Assembly: GCF_011388215.1 (NCBI RefSeq)
Contig: NZ_CP049989.1
Span: 4,497,132-4,561,131 of the forward strand
Direction of reading: 5' to 3'
DNA length: 64,000 bases
Source: Hydrogenophaga crocea
GTDB lineage: Bacteria > Pseudomonadota > Gammaproteobacteria > Burkholderiales > Burkholderiaceae_C
Every line of letters starts with the position of its first letter. Within the stretch, counting starts at the first letter, position 1. This document shows positions 27,901 through 36,645 of the stretch, one piece after another. Made by a program: the position numbers and the translations under genes. Under the pieces are notes generated by a model. The model ran no database searches. It saw only the letters and a program-made list of their open reading frames with translations, and was not told where the DNA came from.

Positions 27901-27988
27901 GGGGGACAGCCGCGGAGGGGAGTACCCCGCGACCGCGCGCGTGCGCGAGGTGCCCCGAGTGAACCCCCCCGAGCCCCAAGACCCCGTA

Positions 27989-29218
27989 TCAGTGCTGCCG
28001 CAACACGTCCAGCAGTGCCTCGCACACCCGGTCGCACTGCGCGTCGCTCATCTCGACATACATCGGCAAACGCACCAGACAATTCGCAAAGCGATCGCAA
28101 TGCGGCAGCGCACGCCCATCGTGGCGGTCGTGGAAGTAGGCGCTGCTGTGCAGCGACTGGTAGTGGAACACCGCATGAATGCCCGCCTGGCGCAGCGCCG
28201 CGATCACCGTGTCGCGGTGCTCCAGTGAACGGCACACCACGTAGAACAGGTGGCCGTTGTTGGTCGCCCAGCGCGGCACGTACGGCACCTCCACCCCGTG
28301 GTGCGGCAACACCCCGGCCAGCTGGTCCCAGTAGCGCTGCCACAGCGCCTTGCGCCGCAGCTGGATCTGGTCGAGCACCTCGAGCTGCGCATAGAGGTAG
28401 GCCGACACGATGTCGGAAGGCAGGAAGGACGAGCCCACGTCGACCCAGCCGTACTTGTCGATCTCGCCGCGGAAGAAGGCGCTGCGGTTGGTGCCCTTCT
28501 CGCGCAGGATCTCGGCGCGCGCCACCAGCGCCGGGTCGTTGATGGCCAGCAGCCCGCCTTCGCCCGCGATCACGTTCTTGGTCTCGTGGAACGAGAACGC
28601 GCCCAGGCTGCCGATGCCGCCCAGCGCGCGGCCCTTGTAGAACGAATCGATGGCCTGCGCGGCGTCTTCCACCAGTGCGATGCCATGGCGCGCACAGAGC
28701 TCGAGCAGCGGGTCCATGTCGCAGGCCATGCCCGCGTAGTGCACCGGCACGATGGCGCGCGTGCGCGGCGTGATCAGCGCCTCGACGCGCGAGACGTCGA
28801 GGTTGGGGTTGTGGGCCTCGCTGTCGGCAAACACGATACGCGCGCCGCGCAGCGCGAAGGCGTTGGCGGTGGAGACGAAGGTGAACGAGGGCACGATCAC
28901 CTCATCGCCCTCGCGGATGTCGAGCAGCAGCGCCGCGAGCTCCAGGGCGTCGGTGCACGAGGTCGTCATCAGCGCCTTGTGAAAGCCGTAGCGCTGCTCG
29001 AAGAAGGCGTGGCAGCGCTGGGTGAACAGGCCGTCGCCCGAGATCTTGCCCGAGGCCACGGCCTCGGCGATGTAGACCAGCTCGCGGCCGTGCAGGTAGG
29101 GCTTGTTGAAGGGGATGGGCGCGGGGTTGGCCATGCCGGGCACCGCGAGCGGCGCGGGCATGGCCGGGGGCGCGGCGGCGCGGTGCGGGTGCGGGCCGAT
29201 GTTCTGCGGCGTGATCAT
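27989..29218 (-). CDS. DegT/DnrJ/EryC1 (WecE-like) nucleotide-sugar aminotransferase
   Basis: This 409-aa PLP enzyme should aminate a 4-keto sugar nucleotide. The N-terminus has a Pro/Ala-rich extension of about 35 residues before the family opening PIPFNKPYLHGRELVYIAEA. The PLP pocket shows TTSCTDALELAALL, VEDAAQAIDS and the Schiff-base lysine in FSFHETKNVIAGEGG. It most resembles WecE, which makes dTDP-4-amino-4,6-dideoxygalactose; substrate assignment is inference, strengthened by the WecF-like and formyltransferase neighbours. The start overlaps the upstream gene by 4 nt (ATGA). It is the last gene of the operon. Confidence 0.9.
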   Translation of the reverse strand: MITPQNIGPHPHRAAAPPAMPAPLAVPGMANPAPIPFNKPYLHGRELVYIAEAVASGKISGDGLFTQRCHAFFEQRYGFHKALMTTSCTDALELAALLLDIREGDEVIVPSFTFVSTANAFALRGARIVFADSEAHNPNLDVSRVEALITPRTRAIVPVHYAGMACDMDPLLELCARHGIALVEDAAQAIDSFYKGRALGGIGSLGAFSFHETKNVIAGEGGLLAINDPALVARAEILREKGTNRSAFFRGEIDKYGWVDVGSSFLPSDIVSAYLYAQLEVLDQIQLRRKALWQRYWDQLAGVLPHHGVEVPYVPRWATNNGHLFYVVCRSLEHRDTVIAALRQAGIHAVFHYQSLHSSAYFHDRHDGRALPHCDRFANCLVRLPMYVEMSDAQCDRVCEALLDVLRQH

Positions 29219-30279
29219 GCGGTGCTCCTCGGGGCGAACAGCGCGGCCAGGCCTTGCACCAGGCGCGCCTCGCTGTGGTGCTCGCGCAGCAGCGCGGCGT
29301 TGTGCGCGCGCGTGGCCTCGTCGAGCGGTTCGGCGTTGAATTCGGCCAGGGTGAACAGGCGCACGCCCAGGCTGGCGAGCTGGCGGCTGTGGCTTTGCTC
29401 GGGCCGCGCATACACCTTCTTGCCCAGGCTCAGCAATGTCACCGCGTTGCCCAGGCCCTGTTGCCGGTTGTGGTGCAGCACGGCGGCGTCGATGCGGCCG
29501 AGGAAGGCGTTGTAGTCGGCCAGCGGCATCAGCGTGGTGATGGCGTGGAAGTCGGCGCCGAACTGGCCGCGGCCGTTGGCGATCACGAGGTCGCGGTAGG
29601 CCGGGTCGCCGTAGGCGAGCGGGCAGTGCACCTCCATGCCCGGTTGCCAGTGGCGCGTGAGGCGCGCGAACACCTCGAGGTGGCAGTTGCTCTCGGTGGC
29701 CGAGTTGCCCACCAGGATGCGCAGCGGCCCGGGCTCGCGCGGCGCCAGCGGCGCGCTGCTCGCGAGGTTGGACGGGTAGGTGAAGCAGACCAGGCGCTCG
29801 CCGCGAAAGCCGTAGCGCTCGTGCGCCACGTCCATGTCGCCGGGCAGGCCCACCGCGCCGCCGAGCTGGGTGATGACGGCGCGGCGCAGCGCCTCGTTCT
29901 GTTCGTGGCCCGGCGTGCGGGCCTGCCACTGCGCGTCGTAGAGGTCGCCGCCCCAGATCACCCAGTGGCTCTTGCGCGCCAGCGAGGGCAGGGCGTAGAG
30001 CAGGCGCAGCACGCGCTCGGACCACAGGCCGTGGATCACGATGCGCTCGGCCGCGAACAGCGCCTGCAGCAGGCGCGGCTCGTCGTGTTCGCCGGCGATC
30101 CAGTCGAGCGGCTGGTCGGCGCGCAGGCCGAAGTCGCTGCGCGGCGCGCCGAGCAGGCAGAAGCGGTGTTCGTTCGCGTCGAAGTGGCGCAGCACGAAGT
30201 CGACGAAGGGCGCAATGAATTTGTCGGGCACCATCAGGTGCACCGTGCGCGCGGCGCGGGTCTCGACGGCGGCGCTCAT
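29215..30279 (-). CDS. WecF-like TDP-Fuc4NAc glycosyltransferase (GT56)
   Basis: This 354-aa protein resembles TDP-N-acetylfucosamine:lipid II transferase. Recognisable stretches are HLMVPDKFIAPFVDFV, HGLWSERVLRLLYALP, SHWVIWGGDLYDAQW, ILVGNSATESNCHLEV, CPLAYGDPAYRDLVI, and DAAVLHHNRQQGLGN followed by LLSLGKKVY. GT56 enzymes add Fuc4NAc in enterobacterial common antigen. Together with the WecE-like gene downstream (4-nt overlap) it suggests a glycan carrying a 4-amino-dideoxy sugar. The rest of the common-antigen pathway is not in the window. The start overlaps the GT2 gene by 4 nt. Confidence 0.82.
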   Translation of the reverse strand: MSAAVETRAARTVHLMVPDKFIAPFVDFVLRHFDANEHRFCLLGAPRSDFGLRADQPLDWIAGEHDEPRLLQALFAAERIVIHGLWSERVLRLLYALPSLARKSHWVIWGGDLYDAQWQARTPGHEQNEALRRAVITQLGGAVGLPGDMDVAHERYGFRGERLVCFTYPSNLASSAPLAPREPGPLRILVGNSATESNCHLEVFARLTRHWQPGMEVHCPLAYGDPAYRDLVIANGRGQFGADFHAITTLMPLADYNAFLGRIDAAVLHHNRQQGLGNAVTLLSLGKKVYARPEQSHSRQLASLGVRLFTLAEFNAEPLDEATRAHNAALLREHHSEARLVQGLAALFAPRSTA

Positions 30280-31652
30280 CCCGTCGCCTCCGCGGGGGCG
30301 GCGCAGGCCTCGACCACCAGCGCGTCGGCGCCCGCACCCGCGGCGCGCGCGGGCAGTTCGGGCACCAGGGCCGCGATCTGCGCGGCGACGGCGTCGAGCC
30401 GGGCCGGGTGCAGGCCCGCGAACACCAGGCGCGGTTGATCGAGCCGCAGCTGCGGCGCGAGCGCGGCCAGCGCCACCACGGGCGCACGCGGGCCGTCCCA
30501 GGCGTTGGGGGCCAGGTGCACGGCGTCGAAGAGCGCACCGCCCAGGCCGTCGAGCGCGGGCAGGCGCGTGTGGTGGGCGTCGAAGGCCACGTCGGTCCAG
30601 GGCGCGTGGCCGGGGCCGTCGCCGCCGCGCAGCGCCAGCGCCTCGCCGTCCGCGGCCTGCACCAGCAGCGCCAGCGCCTGCGTGTGGGCGTCGTCGCCCA
30701 GCGCGAGCACACGCGCGCCGCGGTGCGTGTCCAGCCACTGCCACCAGTCCCAGAGCAGTTCGGGGTCGAGCGCCTCCAGCGTGCTGGCCGGCAGTTCGCG
30801 CAGCAGCGCGGGCACGGCCAGCGCCAGGCGCGCGGCGGTCCAGGGCGAGGCGGCGGCCTCGGCCGGCGCGGGGACCGCGGGCGTGGCGTGCAGGCCGTCG
30901 GCCTCGGGCTCGTCGATGCGCGGCAGCGGCCGCTTGGCGAGCACGATGCGCGCGCATTCGCGCTGCCTGGGCGACGACAGGCTCTGCGCCTCGCCCGCGA
31001 GCCGGTGGTGCGAGCCCGGGTTGCTCTCGGTGTAGCAGTAGGCGCGCACCGGCAGGTAGCGCCAGCGCCGCGTCTGGTCGAGCATGGGGTAGGCGATGGC
31101 CAGGTCGCAGGCGGCGTCGAGCCAGCGGCCGTCGGGGTACTGGAAATGGCCGTGCGGCACGCGCGCGAGCAGCGCGGCGCGGAAGCTGAAGAGGTGGCTG
31201 CTGAGCCAGGGCTGCTGGCGCGGCGGCACGTAGCGGTTGAGCGGGCCGTTCTCGCCGAAGCGGCCCTGGTCGCTCAGGTAGTTGGTCCACACCACGTCCT
31301 CGCCCTGCTGGTAGGCGCGCACGAGCTGTTCGAGCACGGTGATGTCGATCAGCAGGTCGTCGGCGTCGACCACGGCCACGGCCTCGTAGCCGGGCGCGAG
31401 CGCGCGCAGGTGCACGCTGGCGTTGTGGGCCTTGCCCATGCGTTCGGGGTTGCGCACGAAGTGGTGGCGCCCGGGCAGCCAGCGCTGCAGCGCGGCCTGC
31501 GCGAGGCGGTCGGTGCCGTCGTCGGAGGCGTCGTCCACGAACAGCACGTGCGCGTTCGCGAGCGTCTGGCGCGCGATCGAGCGGATGTTGTCCTCCACGT
31601 AGGCCGCGCAGTTGCGGCCGGTGGTGAAGACGAGCAGGGGGGAGCGGTCCAT
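30276..31652 (-). CDS. GT2 glycosyltransferase fused to a Rossmann-like C-terminal domain
   Basis: This 458-aa protein has a GT-A family 2 domain (about residues 1-230): LLVFTTGRNCAAYVEDNI, VLFVDDASDDGT, AVVDADDLLI (the DxD metal site) and WTNYLSDQGRFG. After a Pro/Ala linker, residues about 300-450 form an alpha/beta region with RVLALGDDAHTQALALL. That segment looks like a class I methyltransferase motif I, but the usual glycine-rich GxGxG is missing. The sugar donor is unknown. ATG 31652 is preferred; a TTG 27 nt upstream is possible. It lies 93 nt after the formyltransferase gene, the largest gap in this operon. Confidence 0.8.
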   Translation of the reverse strand: MDRSPLLVFTTGRNCAAYVEDNIRSIARQTLANAHVLFVDDASDDGTDRLAQAALQRWLPGRHHFVRNPERMGKAHNASVHLRALAPGYEAVAVVDADDLLIDITVLEQLVRAYQQGEDVVWTNYLSDQGRFGENGPLNRYVPPRQQPWLSSHLFSFRAALLARVPHGHFQYPDGRWLDAACDLAIAYPMLDQTRRWRYLPVRAYCYTESNPGSHHRLAGEAQSLSSPRQRECARIVLAKRPLPRIDEPEADGLHATPAVPAPAEAAASPWTAARLALAVPALLRELPASTLEALDPELLWDWWQWLDTHRGARVLALGDDAHTQALALLVQAADGEALALRGGDGPGHAPWTDVAFDAHHTRLPALDGLGGALFDAVHLAPNAWDGPRAPVVALAALAPQLRLDQPRLVFAGLHPARLDAVAAQIAALVPELPARAAGAGADALVVEACAAPAEATG

Positions 31653-31745
31653 GGGTTGCCGGGTGCCACGGGTGGACAAAGCACTGGCAGGCAGTGTAGG
31701 CAGCGCCCCCGCGGCGCAGGCGCGGAGAAACGGGGCGGAAACCCG

Positions 31746-32549
31746 TCAGTTCGGCGGTTCGGCGGGCGGCGGTGCGGCCTCGTCCTCGAGCTCGAGGCGC
31801 AGGTACACGCGGCGGCCGGTGGCCGGGTCGGTGAGGTGCAGCAGGCGGCTGTCGGGCAGGAAGCTGCGGCCGCGCAGCAGGTTGATCAGGTCGCCCGCGC
31901 GCCAGGTGCTGTCGGGGTCGAGTGCGGCGCCGGCCGCGAAATCGGCCGCGCTGTGGTAGCTGGCCGGTGCGTCGGCCGTGGCCGTGGGCGCGGGCTGCGC
32001 CGGGTCGCGCAGCCAGGGCAGCAGCTCGTCGAAGGCGCTCGCGGCGAGGTCGTCGAGCCGGCGCTGCAGGCTGCGCGCGGTGTCGCCGGGCGCGATGTCG
32101 AGGGCGCGCTGCAGCAGCAGGGGGCCGTGGTCCACGCGTTCGTCCACCCAGTGCAGGCTCACGCCGGTGCGGCGGTCGCCCTGGATCAGGGCCCAGTTCA
32201 CCGGGTAGGCGCCGCGGTGCGCGGGCAGCAGGCTGTAGTGCAGGTTGAGGGTGCCGCGCCGCGGCCGCGCGAGCCAGGGCGCGGGCATCAGGTGCTTCCA
32301 GCTCAGCAGCAGGTGCAGCTCGGCCTCGGGCAGATCGTGCGGTTGCAGGCCGGGGCCGAAGCGGTGCAGCGGCAGGCCCGCGGCCTTGCACAGCCCGGCC
32401 ACGCCGGGCCACCAGCGCTGGCCGTTGTCCTGCGTGGTCACCACGGCCACCAGCGCAATGCCGCCCCGCGCGTGCTCGTCGATCAGCCGCTGCAGCAGGC
32501 GGTGGCCAATTTCGTGGTCGACGAAGGCAATGAGGGGGGTGGGCTTCAT
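31746..32549 (-). CDS. Formyltransferase-family protein, probable sugar N-formyltransferase
   Basis: This 267-aa protein has the N10-formyl-tetrahydrofolate formyltransferase fold. The core NLHYSLLPAHRGAYPVNWAL contains the catalytic Asn-x-His and the SxLPxxRG loop, and the distal aspartate is in DERVDHGPLLLQ. It lacks the RNA-binding C-terminal domain of Fmt and instead has a short all-beta tail (VYLRLELEDE). In a sugar cluster with a WecE-like aminotransferase it most likely N-formylates a 4-amino sugar nucleotide, as VioF or QdtF do; this is inference. ATG 32549 overlaps the methyltransferase stop (ATGA). Confidence 0.82.
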   Translation of the reverse strand: MKPTPLIAFVDHEIGHRLLQRLIDEHARGGIALVAVVTTQDNGQRWWPGVAGLCKAAGLPLHRFGPGLQPHDLPEAELHLLLSWKHLMPAPWLARPRRGTLNLHYSLLPAHRGAYPVNWALIQGDRRTGVSLHWVDERVDHGPLLLQRALDIAPGDTARSLQRRLDDLAASAFDELLPWLRDPAQPAPTATADAPASYHSAADFAAGAALDPDSTWRAGDLINLLRGRSFLPDSRLLHLTDPATGRRVYLRLELEDEAAPPPAEPPN

Positions 32550-33169
32550 TGGCGCACGATGAGGGTGAACTCCCACAGCCCGTAGTCGTGCAGCAGCGCG
32601 ACCTGGCGCGAATAGCGGCGCTTGCAGAGGTCGAACAGGCGGCAGGGGTCGGCGTAGTAAAGGTCGGGCCGCATCTTGTCGGCGTCGGAATAGCTGGTGA
32701 GGCAGTTGAAGGCGAAGCCCGCGCGGCTGGTTTCGTGCAGCACGTCGAGCGTGGCCACGATGTGCTCGAACCAGGCCTCGTCGGGCGTGTTCAGGCGCAC
32801 GCTGAAGATGCCGCTGGCCAGGCCCACGTCGGCCACGCGGTCGGGCCGCGCGGCCTCGATGAAGCGCGCGTTCGCGCGGCCCGCGTGGCGCTCGCGCGCC
32901 GCGGCCACCATGGGCGCGGCCACGTCCACGCCCAGGTAGTCGGCCTCACGGCCGCGCGCCACCAGGAAGTCGAGCAGCGCGCCGTAGCCGCAGCCCAGGT
33001 CGTTGATCGAAGGCGCAGCCAGGCCGTCGGCCACGCGCAGCAACTGCTCGAAGCGCAGCCACTGGCCCTGCTCGCCGTTCCAGTCCACGCCCTGCGGCGT
33101 CTGGCCGTGGCGCGCGATCTTGTCGGCGTAGTAGCCGGCCAGCGGGGCCAGCAGGTCAGGAGCGGTCAT
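32546..33169 (-). CDS. Class I SAM-dependent methyltransferase
   Basis: This 207-aa protein binds S-adenosylmethionine through [15 protein letters not shown] (motif I) and [15 protein letters not shown] (motif II). A conserved [20 protein letters not shown] stretch follows. In similar clusters such genes sit between WbqC and sugar genes. The acceptor is unknown: a sugar hydroxyl or a lipid carrier are possible. It overlaps WbqC by 14 nt upstream and the formyltransferase by 4 nt downstream, so the three are tightly coupled. Confidence 0.85.
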   Translation of the reverse strand: MTAPDLLAPLAGYYADKIARHGQTPQGVDWNGEQGQWLRFEQLLRVADGLAAPSINDLGCGYGALLDFLVARGREADYLGVDVAAPMVAAARERHAGRANARFIEAARPDRVADVGLASGIFSVRLNTPDEAWFEHIVATLDVLHETSRAGFAFNCLTSYSDADKMRPDLYYADPCRLFDLCKRRYSRQVALLHDYGLWEFTLIVRQ

Positions 33170-33860
33170 GGGGCACGTGCTTCATGTGACGGGCCGATTG
33201 TGGCCCGCAGTGGAACAGCAGGTCGAGCACGCTGAGCTCGTGCACGAAATCGCCCCAGAGCTGGGGGTAGGCGGGGTAGCCGCCGTAGTCGAACCAGTGC
33301 ACGCGCAGGCCGCGTTCGGTGAATACGGCCTCGTCGAGGTAGTCGCGCGCGGCCGGGCCCGACACGTAGTCGGTGCCGCCGGCCTGTTGCACCAGGTCGG
33401 CCAGGCGCTCGCTCTTGCCCTCGGCCAGCGTGTAGTCCCACGAGTTGCGCAGCACCGTGGTGATGCCCAGGTAGGCGCACACGGCCTCGATCAGTTGCCG
33501 GTTGAGCGCCGACAGGTGCGTGTGCGGCGCGCCGAGGTAGATCGGCTCGAGCCAGGCCGCGATGGCCTCGAAGTGCGGCGCGCGCCGGTAGTTGAGCGTG
33601 AGCGCGCGCCAGTGGTCGGCGGCCCAGTCGGTGCCGTCGATCTCGGTCTCGCGGATGGTCTGGTGGTAGCGCCCGCTCGCCCGCACCGGCACCGTGAGCC
33701 ACTGCGGGCCCTGCGGTGTCTTGATGCGGTTGCGGTTGCGCCAGTCGCGCCGTGTGTACTGCATGTCGTCGTACAGCACGAACTCGTCGACCGAGGCGAT
33801 GAGGTCGAAGTAGCCCTTCCAGGGGATGTAGTTGGACTGGACGATGGCGACCTTTTTCAC
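33156..33860 (-). CDS. WbqC-family protein
   Basis: This 234-aa protein has the hallmark start [20 protein letters not shown], then [17 protein letters not shown] and [10 protein letters not shown]. WbqC proteins occur in O-antigen and flagellar-glycan loci; the biochemical role is not settled, though a link to amino-sugar modification has been proposed. It is the first gene of the six-gene operon. It lies 28 nt from the end of dadA upstream on the same strand, so read-through from dadA is possible. Confidence 0.88.
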   Translation of the reverse strand: MKKVAIVQSNYIPWKGYFDLIASVDEFVLYDDMQYTRRDWRNRNRIKTPQGPQWLTVPVRASGRYHQTIRETEIDGTDWAADHWRALTLNYRRAPHFEAIAAWLEPIYLGAPHTHLSALNRQLIEAVCAYLGITTVLRNSWDYTLAEGKSERLADLVQQAGGTDYVSGPAARDYLDEAVFTERGLRVHWFDYGGYPAYPQLWGDFVHELSVLDLLFHCGPQSARHMKHVPHDRS

Positions 33861-33888
33861 CGGCGCATTGTTGCAGGTCTGCGTGGCC

Positions 33889-35160
33889 TCAGCCCGCGCG
33901 CCGCGCCGGCTCGAGCGGGTGCGCCAGCGGCCGCCCGCCCGCGCGCGCGCTGCCGCTCACGAGCTCGCCCAGCAGGTCGGCCGTGGCCGCGCTGAGCGTC
34001 CAGCCCAGGTGGCCGTGGCCGGTGTTGTAGAACACGTTGGCGCGGCGGCCGCGGCCCACGCGCGGCATCATGTCCGGCATCATGGGCCGCAGGCCGGCCC
34101 AGGGCACCACCTGGCGCGTGCTCACGCCGGGGAAGCATTGCTGCACCCAGTCCACCAGCGGGCGGATGCGGTCGGCGCGGATGTCGCGGTTGAAGCCGTT
34201 GAACTCGGCCGTGCCCGCCACGCGGAAGCGGTCGGGGCCGAGGCGGCTGGTCACGAGTTTGGTCTCGTCGTCGAGCAGGCTCACCGTGGGCGCGGCGGCG
34301 CGGCTGGCCTCGTCGGTGAGGTTCACCGTGATCGAATAGCCCTTGACCGGGTACACGTTGATGCGATCGCCGAGCTGCGCCGCGAGCGCGCGGCTGTTCA
34401 CGCCCGCGCAGACCACGAGCGCGTCGAAGGCGTGTTCCTCGTGGCCGTGTTCGCCGGCCAGCGTCACCGTGGCGCGGCGGTCGTCGCTGCGCAGCGAACG
34501 CACCTCGCGGCCGTACACGGTGCGCACGCCCAGGCGCTCGCAGGCCGCGGCCAGGCCTTGCGTGAAGCGGTGGATGTCGCCGGTGGAATCGCTTTCGGTG
34601 TAGTAGCCGCCGTGGTAGGTGCCGGCCAGCGTGGGCTCGATGGCGCGCATCTCCTCGGGCGTCACGGCGCGGCGCTGCAGGCCGCCTGCGGCGAGCAGGC
34701 GCGACACGCGGCCTGCGTGTTCGAAGCCCTGGCGGTCGCGGTAGATGTGCAGGATGCCTTCGCGCCGGTGGTCGAAGTCGATGCCCTCGCGCTCGGCCCA
34801 GTCGAACAGGTGTGCGCGCGCGGCGATCGCCAGCCGCGTGGTCTCGATGGTGTTGGCCTCGTAGCGCGGGATGCTGGCGATGAATTCCGCGAACCACGAC
34901 AGCTTGTGCCAGCCCGGCCGCGGGTTCACGAGCAGCGGTGCGTCCTGGCGCAGCATCCACTTGAGGCCCTTGAGCAGTGTCGAGGGATGGGTCCAGGTCT
35001 CGGCGTTCGAGGCCGAGAGCTGGCCGCCGTTGGCGAACGAGGTCTCCATCGCGGCGTAGCGGTGCCGCTCGAAGAGCGTGACGGCGAAGCCGCGGCGGGC
35101 CAGGGCGTAGGCGGTGGTGATGCCGGTGATGCCACCACCGATGACGGCAAAGGATTTCAT
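33889..35160 (-). CDS. dadA: D-amino acid dehydrogenase / glycine-oxidase-like FAD enzyme
   Basis: This 423-aa FAD-dependent oxidoreductase of the DadA type has the dinucleotide site [19 protein letters not shown] at residues 6-24, the [16 protein letters not shown] segment, and the C-terminal [12 protein letters not shown] flavin contact. It would oxidise amino acids to keto acids and pass electrons to quinone. A tandem glycine riboswitch precedes it, so glycine itself, or an amino acid metabolised with it, is a likely substrate; that is inference. ATG 35160 has a modest GGAG ribosome site. Confidence 0.9.
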   Translation of the reverse strand: MKSFAVIGGGITGITTAYALARRGFAVTLFERHRYAAMETSFANGGQLSASNAETWTHPSTLLKGLKWMLRQDAPLLVNPRPGWHKLSWFAEFIASIPRYEANTIETTRLAIAARAHLFDWAEREGIDFDHRREGILHIYRDRQGFEHAGRVSRLLAAGGLQRRAVTPEEMRAIEPTLAGTYHGGYYTESDSTGDIHRFTQGLAAACERLGVRTVYGREVRSLRSDDRRATVTLAGEHGHEEHAFDALVVCAGVNSRALAAQLGDRINVYPVKGYSITVNLTDEASRAAAPTVSLLDDETKLVTSRLGPDRFRVAGTAEFNGFNRDIRADRIRPLVDWVQQCFPGVSTRQVVPWAGLRPMMPDMMPRVGRGRRANVFYNTGHGHLGWTLSAATADLLGELVSGSARAGGRPLAHPLEPARRAG

Positions 35161-35192
35161 GGATGCGCTCCAGGCGTCGGACGAGGATGTGG

Positions 35193-35218
35193 GCAGACCG
35201 CGCAACCGCGCGGTCTGC
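35193..35218 (-). promoter_or_regulatory. Hairpin in the expression platform of the glycine riboswitch
   Basis: GCAGACCGCGC (35193-35203) and GCGCGGTCTGC (35208-35218) form a perfect 11-bp stem with a four-base loop, between the riboswitch and dadA. There is no T-run after it, so control by ordinary intrinsic termination is not obvious; Rho-dependent or translational control may apply. Confidence 0.55.
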
Positions 35219-35220
35219 GC

Positions 35221-35407
35221 CCCCTCTGTCCGGTACCTGAGAGATTCACCCTGCGCGCGGGCCGCGGCGGGGCTTGCTCCTTCGGTGTGCCGGCTGACGA
35301 AGCGCGGCAACTCTTCAGAGTGTTGAGCGCACGGGCCGGTCCTGGGGCCTGAGAGTTTCCGGGGCGGTTGCTCCTTCGGCGCCGCGCCGGGGGGCGCGGG
35401 CTCTCCC
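35221..35407 (-). promoter_or_regulatory. Tandem glycine riboswitch upstream of dadA
   Basis: Read on the - strand, two aptamers follow each other. The first starts GGGAGAG near 35407, has CGCCGAAGGAGCAA and closes with AACTCTCAGG near 35350. A linker follows, then the second with CACCGAAGGAGCAAG and ATCTCTCAGGTACC, ending with GGACAGAGGG near 35223. The duplicated CCGAAGGAGCAA and CTCTCAGG motifs are diagnostic of glycine riboswitches. In the family, glycine binding usually turns on genes for glycine use, which fits an amino-acid oxidase downstream. Confidence 0.93.
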
Positions 35408-35439
35408 GGTCCGTGCGGGGAAATGCGGTGCGCGTGAGA

Positions 35440-36645
35440 TCAGCCAGACGCCTTCAGGTAATCGGCCACCAACCGTGTCCACAGTTGCGCGCCGGGTTCG
35501 ATGATCGCGTCGTTGAAGTCGTAGCCCGGGTTGTGCACCGAGCAGGCGCCCGGCGTGCCGGGGCCGCCGTTGCCCACGAACACGTAGCAGCCGGGCACGG
35601 CTTCGAGCATGAAGGCGAAGTCTTCGCTCGCGGTGAGCGGCGCGGCCTCGGTGTTCACGCGCGCTGCGCCGAACAGCTCGCGCGCCAACCCGGCGGCGAG
35701 CCGGGTTTCGGCGGGCGTGTTCACGAGCACGGGATAGCCCTCGCGCCAGTCGATCAGGGCCTTCACCTTGAAGCTCGCGGCCTGCAGCTGCACCAGCTCG
35801 GTGATGCGCTCGCGCAGCAGCGCGCGCACCCCGCGGTCGAGCGCGCGCACGCTGAGCTCGAGCGTGGCCTCCTCGGGAATCACGTTGTTGGCCTGGCCCG
35901 CGTGCAGCGCGCCCACCGTGACCACCGCACTGTGCAGCGGGTCCACGTTGCGCGAGACCACGGTCTGCAGCGCGGTGACGACGGCCGCCGCGGCCACCAC
36001 GGTGTCGGCGGTGGTCTGCGGCATCGCGCCGTGACCGCCCACGCCCTGCAGCCGGATGGTGACGTTGTCGCTCGAGGCCATGCTGGCCCCAGTGCGGAAG
36101 TGGAAGTGGCCGGCCTCGATGCCGGGGATGTTGTGCAGCGCGTACACCGCGTCGCAGGGAAAGCGCTCGAACAGGCCGTCGCGCATCATGGCCTGCGCGC
36201 CCGCCGCACCTTCTTCGGCGGGCTGGAAGATCAGGTGCAGCGTGCCGTCGAAGTCCAGGTCTTCGGCGATGAAGCGCGCCGCCGCGAGCAGCGTCGCGGT
36301 GTGGCCGTCGTGGCCGCAGGCGTGCATCAGGCCCGCGCGCCGGCTGCCCCATTCGCGGCCCGGGGCTTCGGCGATGGGCAGCGCGTCCATGTCGGCGCGA
36401 ATGCCCAGGCGGCGTGTGCCCTGGCCGCGCCGCAGCACGCCCACCACACCGGTGCCGCCGATGCCGGTGTGCACGGTGTAGCCCCAGGCGCGCAGCTTGT
36501 CGGCCACCAGCGCCGAGGTGCGGTGCTCCTGGAACGCGAGCTCGGGGTGGGCGTGGATGTCGCGGCGCAGGCGGATGAACTCGCCGATGCGCGCCGACAT
36601 CGCCTGCGCGAGGTAGGGCGCGCCGGCCTCTGCGACGGCCGCCAT
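35440..36645 (-). CDS. M20-family amidohydrolase (hippurate hydrolase-like)
   Basis: This 401-aa metal-dependent amidohydrolase would cleave N-acyl amino acids or related amides. Motifs: RRDIHAHPELAFQE, MHACGHDGHTATLL (metal ligands), FQPAEEGAAGAQAM (catalytic Glu pair), and SEDFAFMLEAVPG near the C-terminus. If hippurate-like substrates are used, glycine would be a product, which would fit the riboswitch immediately downstream; this link is speculation. ATG 36645 shares one base with the stop of the Bug-protein gene (TGATG). Length is normal. Confidence 0.9.
   Translation of the reverse strand: MAAVAEAGAPYLAQAMSARIGEFIRLRRDIHAHPELAFQEHRTSALVADKLRAWGYTVHTGIGGTGVVGVLRRGQGTRRLGIRADMDALPIAEAPGREWGSRRAGLMHACGHDGHTATLLAAARFIAEDLDFDGTLHLIFQPAEEGAAGAQAMMRDGLFERFPCDAVYALHNIPGIEAGHFHFRTGASMASSDNVTIRLQGVGGHGAMPQTTADTVVAAAAVVTALQTVVSRNVDPLHSAVVTVGALHAGQANNVIPEEATLELSVRALDRGVRALLRERITELVQLQAASFKVKALIDWREGYPVLVNTPAETRLAAGLARELFGAARVNTEAAPLTASEDFAFMLEAVPGCYVFVGNGGPGTPGACSVHNPGYDFNDAIIEPGAQLWTRLVADYLKASG

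Larger units (their letters stand above)
27670..27988. other. 319-bp intergenic region with hairpins between convergent genes
   Basis: No gene is apparent. It contains a direct repeat TCGCCGACCG (27682-27691 and 27701-27710) and a long inverted repeat with GGTGTCCGGC at 27710-27719 and GCCGGACACC at 27772-27781. Enclosed in that is a hairpin (27736-27752), and a second strong hairpin lies at 27880-27900. The hairpins are oriented to end serS (+) and the glycan operon (-). Confidence 0.6.
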
